Position numbers and translations under genes: made by a program. The notes below the pieces were generated by a model. The model was given only the letters and a program-made list of their open reading frames with translations. It did no database searches and was not told the DNA's origin. This document shows positions 42,849-55,110 of a stretch of DNA of 64,000 nt, piece by piece. The DNA lies in contig NZ_JAAAKW010000004.1 of assembly GCF_009905615.1 (NCBI RefSeq), positions 1-64,000 on the forward strand, given 5' to 3'. This DNA comes from Pseudomonas sp. SLFW. Lineage in GTDB: Bacteria > Pseudomonadota > Gammaproteobacteria > Pseudomonadales > Pseudomonadaceae. How positions within the stretch are numbered: the stretch's first letter is position 1; each line of letters starts with the position of its first letter.

Positions 42849-42858
42849 CGCGTTGAAC

Positions 42859-44184
42859 TCAGTGGAACTGTTCTTCTTCGGTCGAGCCGGTCAGTGCGGT
42901 GACCGAGGACTGGCCGCCCTGAATTACGGTGGTCATGTCGTCGAAGTAGCCGGTGCCCACTTCCTGCTGGTGCGCCACGAAGGTGTAGCCTTTGGCAGCG
43001 TCAGCGAACTCCTGCTCTTGCAGCTTCACGTAGGCGGTCATGTCGTTGCGGGCGTAGTCGTGCGCCAGGTTGAACATGCTGTGCCACATGTTGTGGATGC
43101 CCGCCAGGGTAATGAACTGGTGCTTGTAGCCCATCGCCGACAGCTCGCGCTGGAATTTGGCGATGGTCGCGTCGTCCAGATTCTTCTTCCAGTTGAAGGA
43201 AGGCGAGCAGTTGTACGACAGCAGTTGATCCGGGTATTCCTTCTTGATCGCCTCGGCGAAACGACGGGCTTCGTCCAGGTCCGGTTTGGCGGTTTCGCAC
43301 CAGATCAGGTCGGCATACGGCGCATACGCCAGACCGCGAGCGATGGCCTGATCCAGACCGGCGCGCACTTTGTAGAAGCCTTCCGGGGTACGGGTGCCGG
43401 TCACGAACGGCTTGTCGTACGGGTCGCAGTCCGAGGTCAGCAGGTCCGCCGCGTTGGCGTCGGTGCGGGCCAGGATGATGGTCGGAACGCCAGCGACGTC
43501 AGCCGCCAGGCGCGCAGCCACCAGCTTCTGCACGGCTTCCTGAGTCGGCACCAGCACCTTGCCGCCCATGTGGCCGCATTTCTTCACTGAGGCCAGTTGG
43601 TCTTCGAAGTGCACGCCTGCGGCGCCTACTTCGATCATGCTTTTCATCAGCTCGTAGGCGTTCAGTACGCCGCCGAAACCGGCTTCGGCGTCCGCCACGA
43701 TCGGCGCGAAGTAGTCGATGTAACCTTCATCGCCCGGGTTCTTGCCGGCTTTCCATTGAATCTGGTCAGCGCGGCGGAACGAGTTATTGATGCGCTTGAC
43801 CACGGTCGGCACCGAGTCCACCGGGTACAGCGACTGGTCGGGGTACATCGATTCGGCGGAGTTGTTGTCCGCGGCCACTTGCCAGCCGGACAGGTAGATC
43901 GCCTGGATACCGGCCTTCACTTGTTGCACGGCCTGACCGCCGGTCAGGGCTCCCATGCAGTTGACGAAGTCTTTGTCGGGACGGAAGGACGGTTTCGCGC
44001 CTTGGGTCACCAGGTTCCAGAGCTTTTCAGCGCCCAATTTGGCGAACGTGTGTTCTGGCTGGATCGAGCCACGCAGGCGGACGACGTCAGCAGCGGAGTA
44101 GGTGCGGGTCACGCCTTTCCAGCGTGGATTCTCGGCCCAGTCTTTCTCGATGGCTGCAATGTGTTGTTCGCGTGTCAGTGCCAT
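42859..44184 (-). CDS. aceA: Isocitrate lyase
   Basis: AceA cleaves isocitrate to glyoxylate and succinate, the first step of the glyoxylate shunt. The 441-residue length is that of the short AceA type of P. putida/P. fluorescens and E. coli (434). The catalytic signature [13 protein letters not shown] is at about residues 197-209, and the PSFNWKKNL segment near 325 is also present. ATG 44184 (MALTREQH) has GAGG upstream; the longer in-frame extension is not conserved-looking. It is monocistronic. Two TGTAGTG palindromes upstream suggest control by RccR, and a promoter candidate lies at 44450-44478. Confidence 0.97.
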   Translation of the reverse strand: MALTREQHIAAIEKDWAENPRWKGVTRTYSAADVVRLRGSIQPEHTFAKLGAEKLWNLVTQGAKPSFRPDKDFVNCMGALTGGQAVQQVKAGIQAIYLSGWQVAADNNSAESMYPDQSLYPVDSVPTVVKRINNSFRRADQIQWKAGKNPGDEGYIDYFAPIVADAEAGFGGVLNAYELMKSMIEVGAAGVHFEDQLASVKKCGHMGGKVLVPTQEAVQKLVAARLAADVAGVPTIILARTDANAADLLTSDCDPYDKPFVTGTRTPEGFYKVRAGLDQAIARGLAYAPYADLIWCETAKPDLDEARRFAEAIKKEYPDQLLSYNCSPSFNWKKNLDDATIAKFQRELSAMGYKHQFITLAGIHNMWHSMFNLAHDYARNDMTAYVKLQEQEFADAAKGYTFVAHQQEVGTGYFDDMTTVIQGGQSSVTALTGSTEEEQFH

Positions 44185-44442
44185 GGGGTAAACCTCGTCG
44201 CTTGGTCTTGTGGGTCTAGAGGTGAAGCTCGTTGCTCTGTCAGCGCCTGAGGTTTCTTCAAGGCGCACTTTTGGGTGCTCACGAAATCGGAAAGCATGCG
44301 TTGCAATCGGGGTGTTTGTTCGCGATCACGGTGGTGAGGCGATGAAACGGCCTTTTGGGCTTAAAAGACGCGAATCGGCTCGATCTTGTTAAGTTCGGAC
44401 GCGATTCTGCTGCGTTCTACAAAACCTTCTTTTCTGCGGGAG

Positions 44443-44470
44443 CGAGGCCATCATGCCTCGGCTTTTTTTC
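44443..44470 (+). terminator. Plus-strand intrinsic terminator with no known gene upstream
   Basis: CGAGGC-CATCAT-GCCTCG is a perfect 6-bp stem (extended by a G.G mismatch) followed by seven T on the plus strand. The nearest plus-strand gene upstream is more than 15 kb away, so it must belong to an unannotated transcript or be incidental. Confidence 0.55.
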
Positions 44471-44478
44471 GTCGTCAA
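44450..44478 (-). promoter_or_regulatory. Promoter candidate for aceA
   Basis: Minus strand TTGACG (44478-44473) and CATGAT (44455-44450) with a 17-nt spacer. It overlaps the hairpin at 44443-44470, so one of the two readings may be wrong. The TGTAGTG operator at 44485 abuts the -35. Confidence 0.4.
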
Positions 44479-44484
44479 ACGTTT

Positions 44485-44510
44485 TGTAGTGATATTTTTA
44501 GCGCACTACA
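44485..44510. promoter_or_regulatory. Putative RccR operator 1 (TGTAGTG-N12-CACTACA)
   Basis: Half-sites TGTAGTG and CACTACA are 12 nt apart, a 26-bp palindrome that becomes 28 bp with one flanking base each side. RccR of P. fluorescens is reported to bind a 28-bp long-linker pseudo-palindrome at aceA. The half-site identity with RccR is from memory. Confidence 0.6.
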
Positions 44511-44609
44511 TCTTTCGTCTAATACGACTCATCAGTCAGTTTCGGGCTCGGAGGTGCTGGTACGGGGGAGTCGGCGGGAATACTGGGTGGTCACGGGAAA
44601 CAGGCGAAA

Positions 44610-44633
44610 TGTAGTGCTCTGAATGGCACTACA
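44610..44633. promoter_or_regulatory. Putative RccR operator 2 (TGTAGTGC-N8-GCACTACA)
   Basis: A second, more perfect palindrome: ATGTAGTGC and GCACTACAT with an 8-nt spacer. Centre-to-centre distance to operator 1 is about 124 nt. The linker is 2 nt shorter than in operator 1. Confidence 0.6.
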
Positions 44634-44666
44634 TATTGAAGGAGGGAAAGGTGTCTCAGGAGGGGC

Positions 44667-45455
44667 TCAGTCGAGGCTGTCGACCTTCACGCGCAAGGTC
44701 ATGTCGTCGCGGCCCTGGGTCGAATAGCGGCGGGTGACGCCCTGCTCGTCGGCGCGGGACTGGTCGCTGACCCCGGCGAGGGTGATCCATTCGCCCAATC
44801 GCCCGCTGACTTGCGTGTCTGTGCTCTGCACCTTGATCGCGTCGGCCTGTTGCTGGCTCATGCGGTCGTTGTTGGTGCTGATGTTCAGGTGAACGATGTC
44901 GCCAGTAATCGTGGCTGTCACGTAGAAGCCGCGGGTGACGTTGCGGTATTGGGTGTTGGTCTGTGCATAGCCGTATGAGTCGGTCTGCACATTGGTGATC
45001 GGAATGCTCTGACCAACCTGGATCAGTGCCGGGGTGCCTTCATTGGCCTGCACCTGTTGCACGCCGCCGTCACGACTGGCAGTGCCGTAATTAATGATCC
45101 GGGTTTTGCCGTCGGCACTGACGCGGCCATTTTGTGAGCGCACGGTGCCGTTGACCGAATAGCCCTGGTCGTTCTGGACGGTGTTGTCGCTGGTGTCGAC
45201 GCTGATCATCAGGCGTTTCGGCGCGGTGTCGAGCTGAGACAGCAGGTCGCGCAGCTCGCCGATTTTCGCCGGTTCAGCATTCACGATCAGCTTATTGCCG
45301 TAGGCGTTCACGGTGCCTTCGTTGCCGAGAAAGGATTTCACGGTGGGCATCAGGTCGTCGCTGGTGCGGTAATTCAAGGGAATGACTTCGGTGGCGGCAA
45401 CGGCTGTGAAGCTGCAAACCAACAGCACTGAAGCGAGCAGGGTGCGTAACGACAT
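44667..45455 (-). CDS. Exported protein with secretin N-domain, not a full secretin
   Basis: A 262-residue exported protein. Signal peptide MSLRTLLASVLLVCSFTAVA (cleavage near AA-TE). Residues about 23-80 (EVIPLNYRTSDDLMPTVKSF, then NKLIVNAEPAKIGELRDLLS) form a secretin N1/NolW-type domain. The rest (about 80-262) has a SxGxxGEWITLAGV segment resembling the end of secretin beta domains, but the long pore-forming region is missing. No type II or III secretion or pilus gene is nearby. It may be a small outer-membrane-associated assembly factor; function unknown. Confidence 0.8.
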   Translation of the reverse strand: MSLRTLLASVLLVCSFTAVAATEVIPLNYRTSDDLMPTVKSFLGNEGTVNAYGNKLIVNAEPAKIGELRDLLSQLDTAPKRLMISVDTSDNTVQNDQGYSVNGTVRSQNGRVSADGKTRIINYGTASRDGGVQQVQANEGTPALIQVGQSIPITNVQTDSYGYAQTNTQYRNVTRGFYVTATITGDIVHLNISTNNDRMSQQQADAIKVQSTDTQVSGRLGEWITLAGVSDQSRADEQGVTRRYSTQGRDDMTLRVKVDSLD

Positions 45456-45624
45456 CGGTGTGATCTCCGCGAAGGGGGCGCATCAAAGCGTTGAGTGTGC
45501 CAGTTTGTCGGCCTGCACACGGCCAAATTGAATCGCAGACAGCAGAACGCCCCGGCGTCCTGGTCTCAGCATAGTCAGCCAAGGCGAGGGCGGCAGGGCG
45601 TTCAGTGTGCGCGAGATCGCCGGT

Positions 45625-46056
45625 TTAGCGCGAGCTGCGCACCATGTCCACGTGAGGCAGACCGGCTTCGAGGAACTCTTCACTCACCACGGTAAAGCCA
45701 AAACGCTCATAAAACGCCGTGGCGTACACCTGGGCGCTGAGTTTCTGCTCCTTGAGGTCGCGCTTTTCCGCTTCGGCAATGACGAAGTTGAGCAGCGCGT
45801 CGCCGACTTTCAGGCCGCGCCAGTCTTTAAGGACCGACAATCGCCCGATCTCGCCGTCTGGTAGCAGCCGGGCCGTGCCAATCGGGTAGTCGCCTTCCAG
45901 TGCCAGAAAATGCAGTGCGCCTGCGCCTGCGTCTTCGGCGTCCCACTCCAGTTCGGGCGGCACCGATTGCTCGGCGATGAACACAGCTTCGCGAATACGC
46001 CGGATGTCGGCGTTGTCTTTCTGCCAGTCGGCTACCCGTACGTGGATCTTATTCAT
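45625..46056 (-). CDS. GNAT family N-acetyltransferase
   Basis: A 143-residue cytosolic GNAT of the ElaA/YjgM-like kind. Core motifs: VFIAEQSVPPELEWDAED near residue 20, IGTARLLPDGEIGRLSVLKD with the acetyl-CoA-binding stretch WRGLKVGDALL, and VYATAFYERFGFTVVSEEF at the end. ATG 46056 overlaps the roxA stop by 8 nt (ATGAATAA), which decides the start and implies coupling. Substrate unknown. Confidence 0.9.
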   Translation of the reverse strand: MNKIHVRVADWQKDNADIRRIREAVFIAEQSVPPELEWDAEDAGAGALHFLALEGDYPIGTARLLPDGEIGRLSVLKDWRGLKVGDALLNFVIAEAEKRDLKEQKLSAQVYATAFYERFGFTVVSEEFLEAGLPHVDMVRSSR

Positions 46057-47215
46057 CAGCAAACCCCAGACTTCCTTGTTTGACCAGCTCGCAGAGCAGG
46101 TTACGACCATCGTCATCTGCCAGCCATTGGCCCAGATTGTCGATATGCAGTGCATCGGCAGAGCAGACCAGTTTCAACAGCTCGCGCAGACGACCGGGCA
46201 GCAGACGGCTCTGGCCGCTGGCGAACAGCAGCAGGTCCTCGTCGACTTCGGACCACGCCAGGCGCGCGCTCGGGTTGCGAATCAGGATCGCGCCCTGTTC
46301 CATGCTGTCGAGCAGTTCAGCATCGTCCAGTTCCGGCCCGACCACCATTTCCGGGTAGCGTGGCTCGGTCATGAACTGGCCGAACCAAGTCAGCAGCAGG
46401 CGCTCGTCGCTCATGTGTTCGGCGAGCAGGGCCTTCAGGCGATCCAGCGCGTCGCGTTGAATTTCGTGCGGGTCGCTGACCGGTTGCGCGTCGGCGTCGG
46501 TGTAACGCTCTTCGTCCGACATGAACTGGCTGAGGAAGTCGGTGAAGTGGGTCAGCACTTCCGCCGCGCTCGGGGCGCGGAAACCGACCGAATAGGTGAG
46601 GCAGTCGTCGACGGCAACGCCCCAGTGAGCCAGGCGTGGCGGCAGGTACAGCATGTCGCCCGGTTCCAGCGTCCACTCATCGGTGCCCTGGAAGTCGGCG
46701 AGGATGCGCAGGTCGGCATGCTCAAGCAGCGGGGTGTCGGTGTCGCACATCTGGCCGATTTTCCAGTGACGCTTGCCATGGCCTTGTAGCAGAAACACGT
46801 CGTAGTTATCGAAGTGCGGGCCAACACTGCCCCCTGGCGCGGCGTAGCTGATCATCACGTCGTCAATGCGCCAGCTCGGCAGGAAGCGGAAATTGTCCAG
46901 CAGCTCGCCCACTTCAGGCACGAATTGATCGACGGCCTGAACCAGCAGGGTCCACTCGGTTTCCGGCAGCTTGCTGAACTCGTCCTCGGCGAACGGGCCG
47001 CGGCGCAGTTCCCATGGGCGAATGCCGTTCTCGATGATCAGGCGCGACTCGATCTCTTCTTCCAGGGCCAGGCCGGCCAGTTCGTCAGCGTCGATCGGGC
47101 TTTCGAAGTCCGGAATCGCCTGGCGGATCAGCAGGGGTTTTTTCTGCCAGTAATCGCGCAGGAACTCTCGCGCTGTAATGCCACCAAGCAGCTGAACAGG
47201 AATATCAGGATTCAT
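46049..47215 (-). CDS. roxA: 50S ribosomal protein L16 arginine hydroxylase (JmjC/cupin)
   Basis: A 388-residue Fe(II)/2-oxoglutarate oxygenase of the YcfD/RoxA type, which hydroxylates an arginine of ribosomal protein L16. The metal triad is H134-x-D136 (GPHFDNYDVF) and H197 (PRLAHWGV). The C-terminal dimerisation and winged-helix parts, typical of this class, are present. Its stop overlaps the GNAT start. Gene name roxA/ycfD is by family; activity needs testing. Confidence 0.9.
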   Translation of the reverse strand: MNPDIPVQLLGGITAREFLRDYWQKKPLLIRQAIPDFESPIDADELAGLALEEEIESRLIIENGIRPWELRRGPFAEDEFSKLPETEWTLLVQAVDQFVPEVGELLDNFRFLPSWRIDDVMISYAAPGGSVGPHFDNYDVFLLQGHGKRHWKIGQMCDTDTPLLEHADLRILADFQGTDEWTLEPGDMLYLPPRLAHWGVAVDDCLTYSVGFRAPSAAEVLTHFTDFLSQFMSDEERYTDADAQPVSDPHEIQRDALDRLKALLAEHMSDERLLLTWFGQFMTEPRYPEMVVGPELDDAELLDSMEQGAILIRNPSARLAWSEVDEDLLLFASGQSRLLPGRLRELLKLVCSADALHIDNLGQWLADDDGRNLLCELVKQGSLGFADE

Positions 47216-47252
47216 GTGTAACCTATTGAAAAAACGTGTTTTTCAGACTGGA

Positions 47253-47280
47253 ATAAAAACGCCCGGCTCAGCCGGGCGTT
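47253..47280 (-). terminator. Terminator of purB
   Basis: On the minus strand ACGCCCGGCTGAGCCGGGCG is a perfect hairpin followed by five T. It lies about 20 nt past the purB stop. Confidence 0.92.
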
Positions 47281-47299
47281 CAGAGCGTGTGCGGCTGGA

Positions 47300-48730
<1,431 letters not shown>

Positions 48731-48802
48731 TCAGCCGAGGCCGACTGACCGAGATGGATCGCGCCGTGTGTGCGTAACGGGCTGTTTCCAGGTGCGCGGC
48801 GA

Positions 48803-49423
48803 TCAGCCGTGCATCAGCGGATACAGTTCTTTCAATAACTTGCGACGGCTGATGACCAGTTGCCAGCGGTGACCGCCCACTTGTCGCCAAAGCCGTGCGC
48901 AGCGAATCCCGGCCAGCAGCAGGGCGCGGATTTTCGAGGCGTTGTTGGGTTGTTGCAGGTTGCGCATGTCGCCGTGGACCTGAATCCGCTGGCGCAGGGT
49001 GCTCAGGGTGTCCTGATACAGCGCGCCGCTGGCGGCGATCACGTTCTCGTGAACGATGCCGAAATGCTCCACTTGCGACTGGATCTGAGGCAGGCGTTTG
49101 CCGATGGTTTCCAGCATGTCGTCGCGCTTGGATAACTGACGTTCCAGGCCGAGCATGGCCAGTGCGTAACGTAATGGCTCCCGTTGCAATGTGCCCGGGT
49201 CGCGTTCAAGAGCGCTGGCGAGGGCGCGATAACCTTCGCGCAGGTTCAGATCGTCCCCGCCGAACACCTCCAGTGTGTCCTTGGGGTCCATCACCAGCAG
49301 ACCGCCCAGCAGGCAGCCCACGGCGGTTTCGCTGGCCTGACCGGTCCTGGCGATGCGGTCCACCAGCACGGCGGCCTGAAACACGCCGCCCAATGCGGTG
49401 AGTTGCTCTTGAATCGGACTCAT
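48803..49423 (-). CDS. hflD: HflD, high-frequency lysogenization/lambda CII-stability factor family
   Basis: A 206-residue helical peripheral membrane protein. The segments [40 protein letters not shown] and [20 protein letters not shown] are typical of HflD. In E. coli the gene is next to purB and mnmA as here. The ATG overlaps the mnmA stop by one base. Its native role in pseudomonads is not settled. Confidence 0.95.
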   Translation of the reverse strand: MSPIQEQLTALGGVFQAAVLVDRIARTGQASETAVGCLLGGLLVMDPKDTLEVFGGDDLNLREGYRALASALERDPGTLQREPLRYALAMLGLERQLSKRDDMLETIGKRLPQIQSQVEHFGIVHENVIAASGALYQDTLSTLRQRIQVHGDMRNLQQPNNASKIRALLLAGIRCARLWRQVGGHRWQLVISRRKLLKELYPLMHG

Positions 49424-50553
49424 CAACGAGGGTCCTTGCTGTGCCAGGGTTCGGCGATTTCAATGACGCCACCGCCGAGACAGATTTCGCCGTCGTAGAA
49501 GACCACGGACTGGCCCGGCGTCACGGCGCGTTGCGGCTCGTCGAACGTGGCGCGGTAGCCGGTGGCGGTGCGTTCCAGGGTGCAGTGTTGATCGCCCTGG
49601 CGGTAACGGACCTTGGCGGTTAACTGGCGTGGTGTGCTGAGGTCGATCGGGTTGACCCAGTAGATTTCCGAAGCGAGCAGGGCGCGGGAGAACAGCCATG
49701 GGTGCTCGTTGCCCTGGCCGACGATCAATTCGTTGTTCACCAGGTCCTTTTCCAGCACATACCACGGCTCGTCGCCCGCGTCTTTCAGGCCGCCGATGCC
49801 CAGGCCCTGACGCTGACCGATGGTGTGGTACATCAGGCCAGCGTGGCGCCCGATGACGTCGCCTTCGGTGGTCTTGATCTCGCCCGGTTGAGCGGGCAGG
49901 TACTGCTTCAGGAAGTCAGTGAAGCGGCGCTCGCCGATGAAGCAGATGCCGGTGGAATCCTTTTTCTTGGCGGTGGCCAGTTCGTACTTCTCGGCGATGG
50001 CACGGACTTCCGGCTTTTCCAGTTCGCCAACGGGGAACAGGGTCTTCGCGATCTGTTCGCCCGCGACGGCGTGCAAGAAGTAGCTCTGGTCCTTGTTGGG
50101 GTCCAGGCCCTTGAGCAGCTCGGTGCGGCCATCGATGTCGCGACGCCGCACGTAGTGTCCGGTGGCGATCAGGTCGGCGCCGAGCATGAAGGCGTAATCG
50201 AGAAACGCTTTGAACTTGATCTCGCGGTTGCACAGGATGTCCGGGTTCGGCGTGCGACCGGCCTTGTACTCTTCAAGGAAGTGCTCGAAGACGTTATCCC
50301 AGTACTCGGCGGCGAAGTTCACTGTGTGCAGCTTGATACCGATTCGGTCGCACACGGCCTGGGCGTCCGCGAGGTCGTCCATGGCGGTGCAGTATTCCGT
50401 TCCGTCGTCTTCTTCCCAGTTCTTCATGAACAGGCCTTCCACCTGATACCCCTGCTCCATGAGCAGAAGGGCGGAGACCGAAGAATCCACGCCGCCGGAC
50501 ATGCCGACAATGACGCGCTTCTTTTCTGTATTGGAAAAGGCTGAATCAGACAT
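49423..50553 (-). CDS. mnmA: tRNA-specific 2-thiouridylase
   Basis: MnmA makes 2-thiouridine at position 34 of tRNA Lys, Glu and Gln. The 376-residue protein has the PP-loop SGGVDSS at 19-25 and the catalytic cysteines C108 (NPDILCN) and C204 (GICFIGERR). The [14 protein letters not shown] and [14 protein letters not shown] blocks are conserved. Starts 71 nt after the Nudix gene and runs into hflD by one base. Confidence 0.97.
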   Translation of the reverse strand: MSDSAFSNTEKKRVIVGMSGGVDSSVSALLLMEQGYQVEGLFMKNWEEDDGTEYCTAMDDLADAQAVCDRIGIKLHTVNFAAEYWDNVFEHFLEEYKAGRTPNPDILCNREIKFKAFLDYAFMLGADLIATGHYVRRRDIDGRTELLKGLDPNKDQSYFLHAVAGEQIAKTLFPVGELEKPEVRAIAEKYELATAKKKDSTGICFIGERRFTDFLKQYLPAQPGEIKTTEGDVIGRHAGLMYHTIGQRQGLGIGGLKDAGDEPWYVLEKDLVNNELIVGQGNEHPWLFSRALLASEIYWVNPIDLSTPRQLTAKVRYRQGDQHCTLERTATGYRATFDEPQRAVTPGQSVVFYDGEICLGGGVIEIAEPWHSKDPR

Positions 50554-50624
50554 AGGGGTTTCGATGGGTAGCTTGGAAAAGGACGCGATTCTAGCAGGGA
50601 GTCGGCGCCAAGGCTAAAAGCTAT

Positions 50625-51065
50625 TCAATTGCGCACAACATCGAGGCTGTGTAGGGGGCCTGCGAGGTAGTCGTCGAGGCAGTCCAGCACCAGATGACTG
50701 CGCCAGCGGTCGGGCTGATGGGCCAGCTCGTCGCGGGTCAGCCACGGGGCGCCGACGATGCCGGTGTCCAGCTCGCGCCCCGGATGATGCTTGATCGGTT
50801 TGGCGGCGAAGCACACGCGCTGGTAGGTCACGCCGTTGCTGGGCGCGGTGTACAGATAAATGCCGACCACGCCGGTCAGCTCGACCTCCCAGCCGGTTTC
50901 TTCCAGGGTTTCGCGGATCGCAGCTTCGCGCAGCGTTTCGTCCGGTTCCAGATGCCCGGCAGGTTGATTGAGGACAAGCTTGTCGTTTTTCAGTTCTTCG
51001 ACGAACAGGAAGCGACCGTTGTCTTCGACAATGGTGGCGACAGTGATGTGGGGTTGCCAGGTCAT
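50625..51065 (-). CDS. Nudix hydrolase, NudJ-like
   Basis: A 146-residue Nudix hydrolase. The Nudix box is complete: G37, E43, R51-E52, E55-E56 and G58 (GHLEPDETLREAAIRETLEE then TG). The neighbourhood and size fit NudJ, a phosphatase acting on nucleoside di/triphosphates and hydroxymethylpyrimidine pyrophosphate. Family members overlap in specificity, so the substrate is not certain. The upstream side is a REPIN. Confidence 0.92.
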   Translation of the reverse strand: MTWQPHITVATIVEDNGRFLFVEELKNDKLVLNQPAGHLEPDETLREAAIRETLEETGWEVELTGVVGIYLYTAPSNGVTYQRVCFAAKPIKHHPGRELDTGIVGAPWLTRDELAHQPDRWRSHLVLDCLDDYLAGPLHSLDVVRN

Positions 51066-51118
51066 GTAAAGGGCTCTCTGAGGTGGGGCAGATGACCGAT
51101 GGCAAGGAACTGCACATT

Positions 51119-51213
51119 CCCTGTGGGAGCGAATTCATTCGCGAGAAATATTACAGCCGATGGAGATTTATCGGCTAGTAACGCCTTTTCGCGAATGAAT
51201 TCGCTCCCACAGA
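51119..51213. repeat. REPIN (GAATTCATTC class)
   Basis: CCCTGTGGGAGCGAATTCAT and its inverse GAATTCGCTCCCACAG enclose about 50 nt that include an inner palindrome AGCCGATGGAGATTTATCGGCT. The 310-nt gap 51066-51375 contains this element and the idh terminator only. Confidence 0.9.
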
Positions 51214-51307
51214 TCGTGTTGCCAAGCCAAATGAGATGTTTGCCGCCACAAGCGGGTGCCGATATGTGGCTGCGAACAGTGGATGACCTCTGTGTCGCCT
51301 GAAAAAG

Positions 51308-51335
51308 AAAACCCCGGCGCATGGCCGGGGTTTTC
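51308..51335 (-). terminator. Terminator of idh
   Basis: AACCCCGGC-CATG-CGCCGGGGTT, then TTCTTTTT on the minus strand. It lies about 40 nt past the idh stop; the plus reading also ends in four T. Confidence 0.88.
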
Positions 51336-51375
51336 AAGTTGCGTTCGACGGCCTGAACCGCCGATCCGGCAAGCC

Positions 51376-53721
<2,346 letters not shown>

Positions 53722-54043
53722 TCATCAATCGAGCGTCAAGCGGCCGAATGCGGGTTGAGCGTTCGGCCTCGGAGGGCTGAAAGTCGCGTTTCAGATGGCT
53801 CGGCCCCCAATGACCCTATGGTCACCGGCGGCGAGTATACCACCGGTCCCGGCCATTAATACGATAGTAGTGTGAACGCTTGACGCTCGCGTTGATCGGT
53901 TCAGCCTCCCGGTTGCCACCGCAGAAATTCCGCAAAACCTTGAAGCCCGCGTCTCACGGGGTCTGCGGCAGACTGTCGCAGTCGTTGAAGCGTAGTGAAG
54001 GCTTCGTGAATCGCAAGCCGGTTTTCGACTAAAGGAGCATTGG

Positions 54044-54142
54044 ATGCCGGGGGAGGGTATCAGCGATCCCGCACACAAGCTCAAGAGCGGTAGCGGGTCA
54101 GGGCCAGTTTGCTGTCTTTGCAGGCCTGCGTTGCCTCTATAG
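54044..54142 (+). CDS. 32-codon ORF behind a strong ribosome site (likely remnant)
   Basis: ATG 54044 follows AAAGGAG at ideal spacing and reads MPGEGISDPAHKLKSG, a Gly/Ser stretch and a CCLC segment before TAG. It does not resemble Icd after the start, nor any family I know. Either a real small protein or the leftover start site of a deleted gene. Confidence 0.25.
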   Translation: MPGEGISDPAHKLKSGSGSGPVCCLCRPALPL

Positions 54143-54170
54143 ATAGAAAACCACGGTGACGACGCATAAA

Positions 54171-54206
54171 AAAACCGGTCAGCCCAATGAAGGGCTGGCC
54201 GGTTTT
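54171..54206 (-). terminator. Terminator of cspD
   Basis: AACCGGCCAGCCC-TTCATT-GGGCTGACCGGTT, then a run of T on the minus strand, about 30 nt after the cspD stop. One G.T-type mismatch in the stem. Confidence 0.92.
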
Positions 54207-54232
54207 AGAGTCTCGCGCTTGAACGGTCCGGC

Positions 54233-54496
54233 TCAGGCGTGATCCTTGCTGTGTTCGTGTTGCGTGGTAGGAGCGTGAACGGGATCTTTGGTCGCTGCGG
54301 CGCTGATCTGTACCGCGTGCAGACCTTTGGGGCCCTGGATGATCTCAAAGTTGACCGGCTGACCGGCCTTGAGCGTCTTGTAGCCGTCCATTTTGATCGC
54401 CGAGTAGTGGGCGAACAGGTCCTCGGACTTGCCGTCTTCAACGATGAAGCCATACCCCTTGGCGTTGTTAAACCACTTGACCTTACCGCTTAGCAT
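54233..54496 (-). CDS. cspD: Cold-shock domain protein, CspD-like
   Basis: An 87-residue single-stranded nucleic-acid-binding protein. RNP1 is GKVKWFNNAKGYGFI and RNP2 is EDLFAHYSAI. A His-rich C-terminal tail (TTQHEHSKDH) extends the 70-residue core. The position beside clpS/clpA, divergently transcribed, is that of cspD in E. coli and Pseudomonas. ATG 54496 has GAGGG upstream; a TTG farther out is not needed. CspD in E. coli inhibits replication in stationary phase; here that is inference. Confidence 0.92.
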   Translation of the reverse strand: MLSGKVKWFNNAKGYGFIVEDGKSEDLFAHYSAIKMDGYKTLKAGQPVNFEIIQGPKGLHAVQISAAATKDPVHAPTTQHEHSKDHA

Positions 54497-54718
54497 AGTC
54501 ACATCCCTCTGCAAAGGACTCCGATGGGAGTATCATCACCTCTCATCCGCCGGACCTAAAAAATTTTGGTTGACTGCGCGGACCCTTTTTACCCAATGTG
54601 GGTTCTATTGTTTGTAACACCGATTAGCCGATAGTCAAGGTCATGTGGCGGTCCAATCGATAATGTGCATGATCATGACCAATCTATTTAATTTCGTCCC
54701 CTACGAACGTCCTTTACC

Positions 54719-55081
54719 ATGCATGCAATGAGCAAGATTCGACTAACATTCAATCAGGATGACCCGCAGTCCCATGAGGACGAAGCGGCGGGCATCGCGG
54801 TGCAGGAAGCCAAGCCGACATTGCAGGTGCCACCGATGTACAAGGTGGTTTTGTTCAACGATGACTACACCCCCATGGATTTCGTTGTTGAAGTGCTGGA
54901 GGTGTTCTTCAATCTGAATCGTGAGCTGGCGACCAAGGTCATGCTGGCCGTCCATACAGAGGGACGGGCAGTATGTGGATTGTTTACCCGCGACATCGCC
55001 GAGACCAAGGCAATGCAGGTCAACCAATACGCCAGGGAAAGCCAGCATCCGCTACTCTGTGAGATCGAGAAGGACGGTTAA
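54719..55081 (+). CDS. clpS: ATP-dependent Clp protease adaptor ClpS
   Basis: A 120-residue adaptor that binds N-degrons and hands them to ClpA. The N-degron pocket [19 protein letters not shown] and the [19 protein letters not shown] segment are conserved. An N-terminal tail of about 35 residues is the part that engages ClpA. clpA starts 29 nt downstream. Confidence 0.97.
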   Translation: MHAMSKIRLTFNQDDPQSHEDEAAGIAVQEAKPTLQVPPMYKVVLFNDDYTPMDFVVEVLEVFFNLNRELATKVMLAVHTEGRAVCGLFTRDIAETKAMQVNQYARESQHPLLCEIEKDG

Positions 55082-55110
55082 CGCCGGACACTTGGGTAAG
55101 AGGTGAAGCT

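Larger units (their letters stand above)
42374..42858. other. nuoA-aceA intergenic region
   Basis: This 485-nt gap is visibly richer in A+T than its surroundings. It contains the nuoA promoter candidate, a Fur-box-like palindrome, an inverted repeat CCTACT/AGTAGG at 42780-42796 followed by a good ribosome site and a 14-codon plus-strand ORF, and the aceA terminator. In P. aeruginosa, as I recall, one or two small genes of unknown function lie in this position; none is intact here. Confidence 0.75.
44185..44666. other. aceA upstream regulatory region
   Basis: The 482-nt gap holds, going away from aceA: a long leader of about 260 nt without a gene, a hairpin plus T7 that reads as a plus-strand terminator, an overlapping minus-strand promoter candidate, and two TGTAGTG/CACTACA operators. 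No open frame here looks real. Confidence 0.7.
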
